Below, piece after piece: positions 5,393-6,158 of a stretch of 6,158 bases of DNA. Numbering within the stretch: the first letter of the stretch is position 1; each line of letters begins with the position of its first letter. Position numbers and translations under genes: made by a program. The notes under the pieces are model-generated. The model worked only from the letters and a program-made list of their open reading frames with translations. It was not told where the DNA came from and did not search any database. The DNA comes from Chloroflexota bacterium (GTDB lineage: Bacteria > Chloroflexota > Anaerolineae > Fen-1058): assembly GCA_016219235.1 (NCBI GenBank), contig JACRBO010000164.1, positions 1 to 6,158 on the forward strand, written 5' to 3'.

Positions 5393-6158
5393 TTACTTCA
5401 CCTCCTCGGGATCCCAGAAGTAATAGGGATTGGCGCGCGGCACTTTGATCATTTGCGGCACCGGCGGCAGATCCATGGCCTTGAGGAAGGCGCGCATGCC
5501 CAACCGATTGATCAACTCGCCCAATCGTTCGCGCATCTTGCCATTCTCGTCCCACCACTCCCAGATCTTCTCAACCAGTTCCTTAAACTCGGTAAACGGC
5601 GGCTCCATCTTCATGAAGGGCACCAGCACCCATGACAACATCGCGCCATGCACGATCGGCGCTTTGCCGCCGACCAGAATCGTCGCGCCGCGTTCGGGGC
5701 CGGGCCGCAGCGCTTTAGGCATGACGTTGATGCAGTGCATGCAGCGGTTGCACTCGCCGTTGTCGATGGTCAATGTCTTCGCAGCAGCGTCGAAGCGCAT
5801 ACAGCCGGTCGGGCATAGCTCGATTACTTCGGCTTGAATATCCAATCCGTCGTCGGCGTATTGCTTCACGGCTTCGGGATCGATCGGTATATCCCCGTGC
5901 CACGTGCCCACCACCGAAATATCCGAACGCGCCACAGCGGCGACGCAGTCATTGGGGCAGCCGGAGATTTTGATCTTCGATTTGTACGGGAACATCGGGC
6001 GGTGCAGCTGCTCTTGAAATTCCAGCGTAATGCTGTGCAGCACGTCCAGCGTATCGATGCACGCGTATTCACAGCGCGCCGGGCCTACACAGCAGCTGGG
6101 CGTGCGCATGTCGCTGCCCGACCCGCCGAGGTCGAAGCCAATCTCGGCCAGATCGTCG
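5393..6158 (-). CDS. dsrA: Dissimilatory sulfite reductase alpha subunit, C-terminal 254 residues (5' end outside window)
   Basis: This is the alpha subunit of the cytoplasmic siroheme sulfite reductase DsrAB, which reduces sulfite with DsrC as co-substrate. The reading frame stays open to the right edge of the window, so the N-terminal part is missing. The visible part begins [16 protein letters not shown], a strongly conserved DsrA stretch. Counting from the first complete codon, the siroheme-[4Fe-4S] cysteines are C23 and C29 (C-X5-C) and C67 and C71 (in GCPNDC). The inserted ferredoxin domain has C115 plus C136, C139 and C142 (ECNRCMHC), followed by [11 protein letters not shown], typical of DsrA. 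The C-terminus is complete. The TAA stop lies 2 nt before the dsrB start, so translational coupling is likely. The nearest methionine at 6109 is internal and is not the real start. The family call is essentially certain. Only the missing N-terminus limits it. Confidence 0.97.
   Translation of the reverse strand, partial: DDLAEIGFDLGGSGSDMRTPSCCVGPARCEYACIDTLDVLHSITLEFQEQLHRPMFPYKSKIKISGCPNDCVAAVARSDISVVGTWHGDIPIDPEAVKQYADDGLDIQAEVIELCPTGCMRFDAAAKTLTIDNGECNRCMHCINVMPKALRPGPERGATILVGGKAPIVHGAMLSWVLVPFMKMEPPFTEFKELVEKIWEWWDENGKMRERLGELINRLGMRAFLKAMDLPPVPQMIKVPRANPYYFWDPEEVK
5398..5407 (-). promoter_or_regulatory. Strong Shine-Dalgarno site for dsrB inside the end of dsrA
   Basis: On the minus strand the sequence GAGGAGGTGA ends 7 nt before ATG 5390. 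It overlaps the last codons of dsrA. This fixes the dsrB start and supports coupled, near-equimolar translation of the two subunits. Confidence 0.85.

Noticed and set aside
4392..5423. A 343-codon open frame on the plus strand opposite dsrB
   Set aside because: It lies entirely antisense to a clear dsrB with all cluster ligands. Its translation is arginine-, histidine- and alanine-rich with no recognisable motif, which is typical of an open antisense frame in GC-rich DNA.

Overview
The window is one co-directional run of genes on the minus strand. It encodes the dissimilatory sulfite reductase (Dsr) pathway. In transcription order, from high to low coordinates, it holds dsrA (3' part only), dsrB, dsrD, dsrC, dsrM, dsrK, a dsrJ-like cytochrome c gene and a Rieske iron-sulfur protein gene cut by the left edge. 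I see no convincing plus-strand gene and no RNA gene. The operon promoter lies outside the window.

The organism is a bacterium of moderately high GC content with a siroheme sulfite reductase. A dsrD gene, no dsrEFH between dsrB and dsrC, and DsrC with both functional cysteines all point to sulfite/sulfate reduction rather than sulfur oxidation. The phylum cannot be fixed from this sequence alone. The spacers carry short palindromic and direct repeats of the kind scattered through the genomes of several environmental bacterial phyla.

Layout: dsrA and dsrB are 2 nt apart, and the dsrB ribosome site lies inside the end of dsrA. A 163-nt spacer with a palindromic repeat precedes dsrD. dsrD and dsrC are 46 nt apart. 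A strong hairpin fills the 109-nt dsrC-dsrM spacer. The dsrM-dsrK spacer (229 nt) holds two opposed copies of a dispersed repeat plus a hairpin just upstream of the dsrK ribosome site. The dsrK-dsrJ spacer (203 nt) is bracketed by an 11-bp inverted repeat. The dsrJ-Rieske spacer (99 nt) consists largely of short direct repeats.

How the genes fit together: DsrAB reduces sulfite and loads the sulfur onto DsrC as a trisulfide, and DsrD stimulates DsrAB. The membrane pair DsrM (diheme cytochrome b) and DsrK (iron-sulfur, CCG-domain subunit) is expected to pass quinol electrons to the DsrC trisulfide. The unusual part is the left end. The DsrJ-like protein has only two of the three usual c-heme motifs and lacks the upstream cysteine ligand. 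The next gene encodes a Tat-type Rieske protein where classical operons have dsrO and dsrP. This suggests a variant electron-transfer module that joins DsrMK to a Rieske (perhaps bc-type) partner. The decisive sequence lies just beyond position 1.
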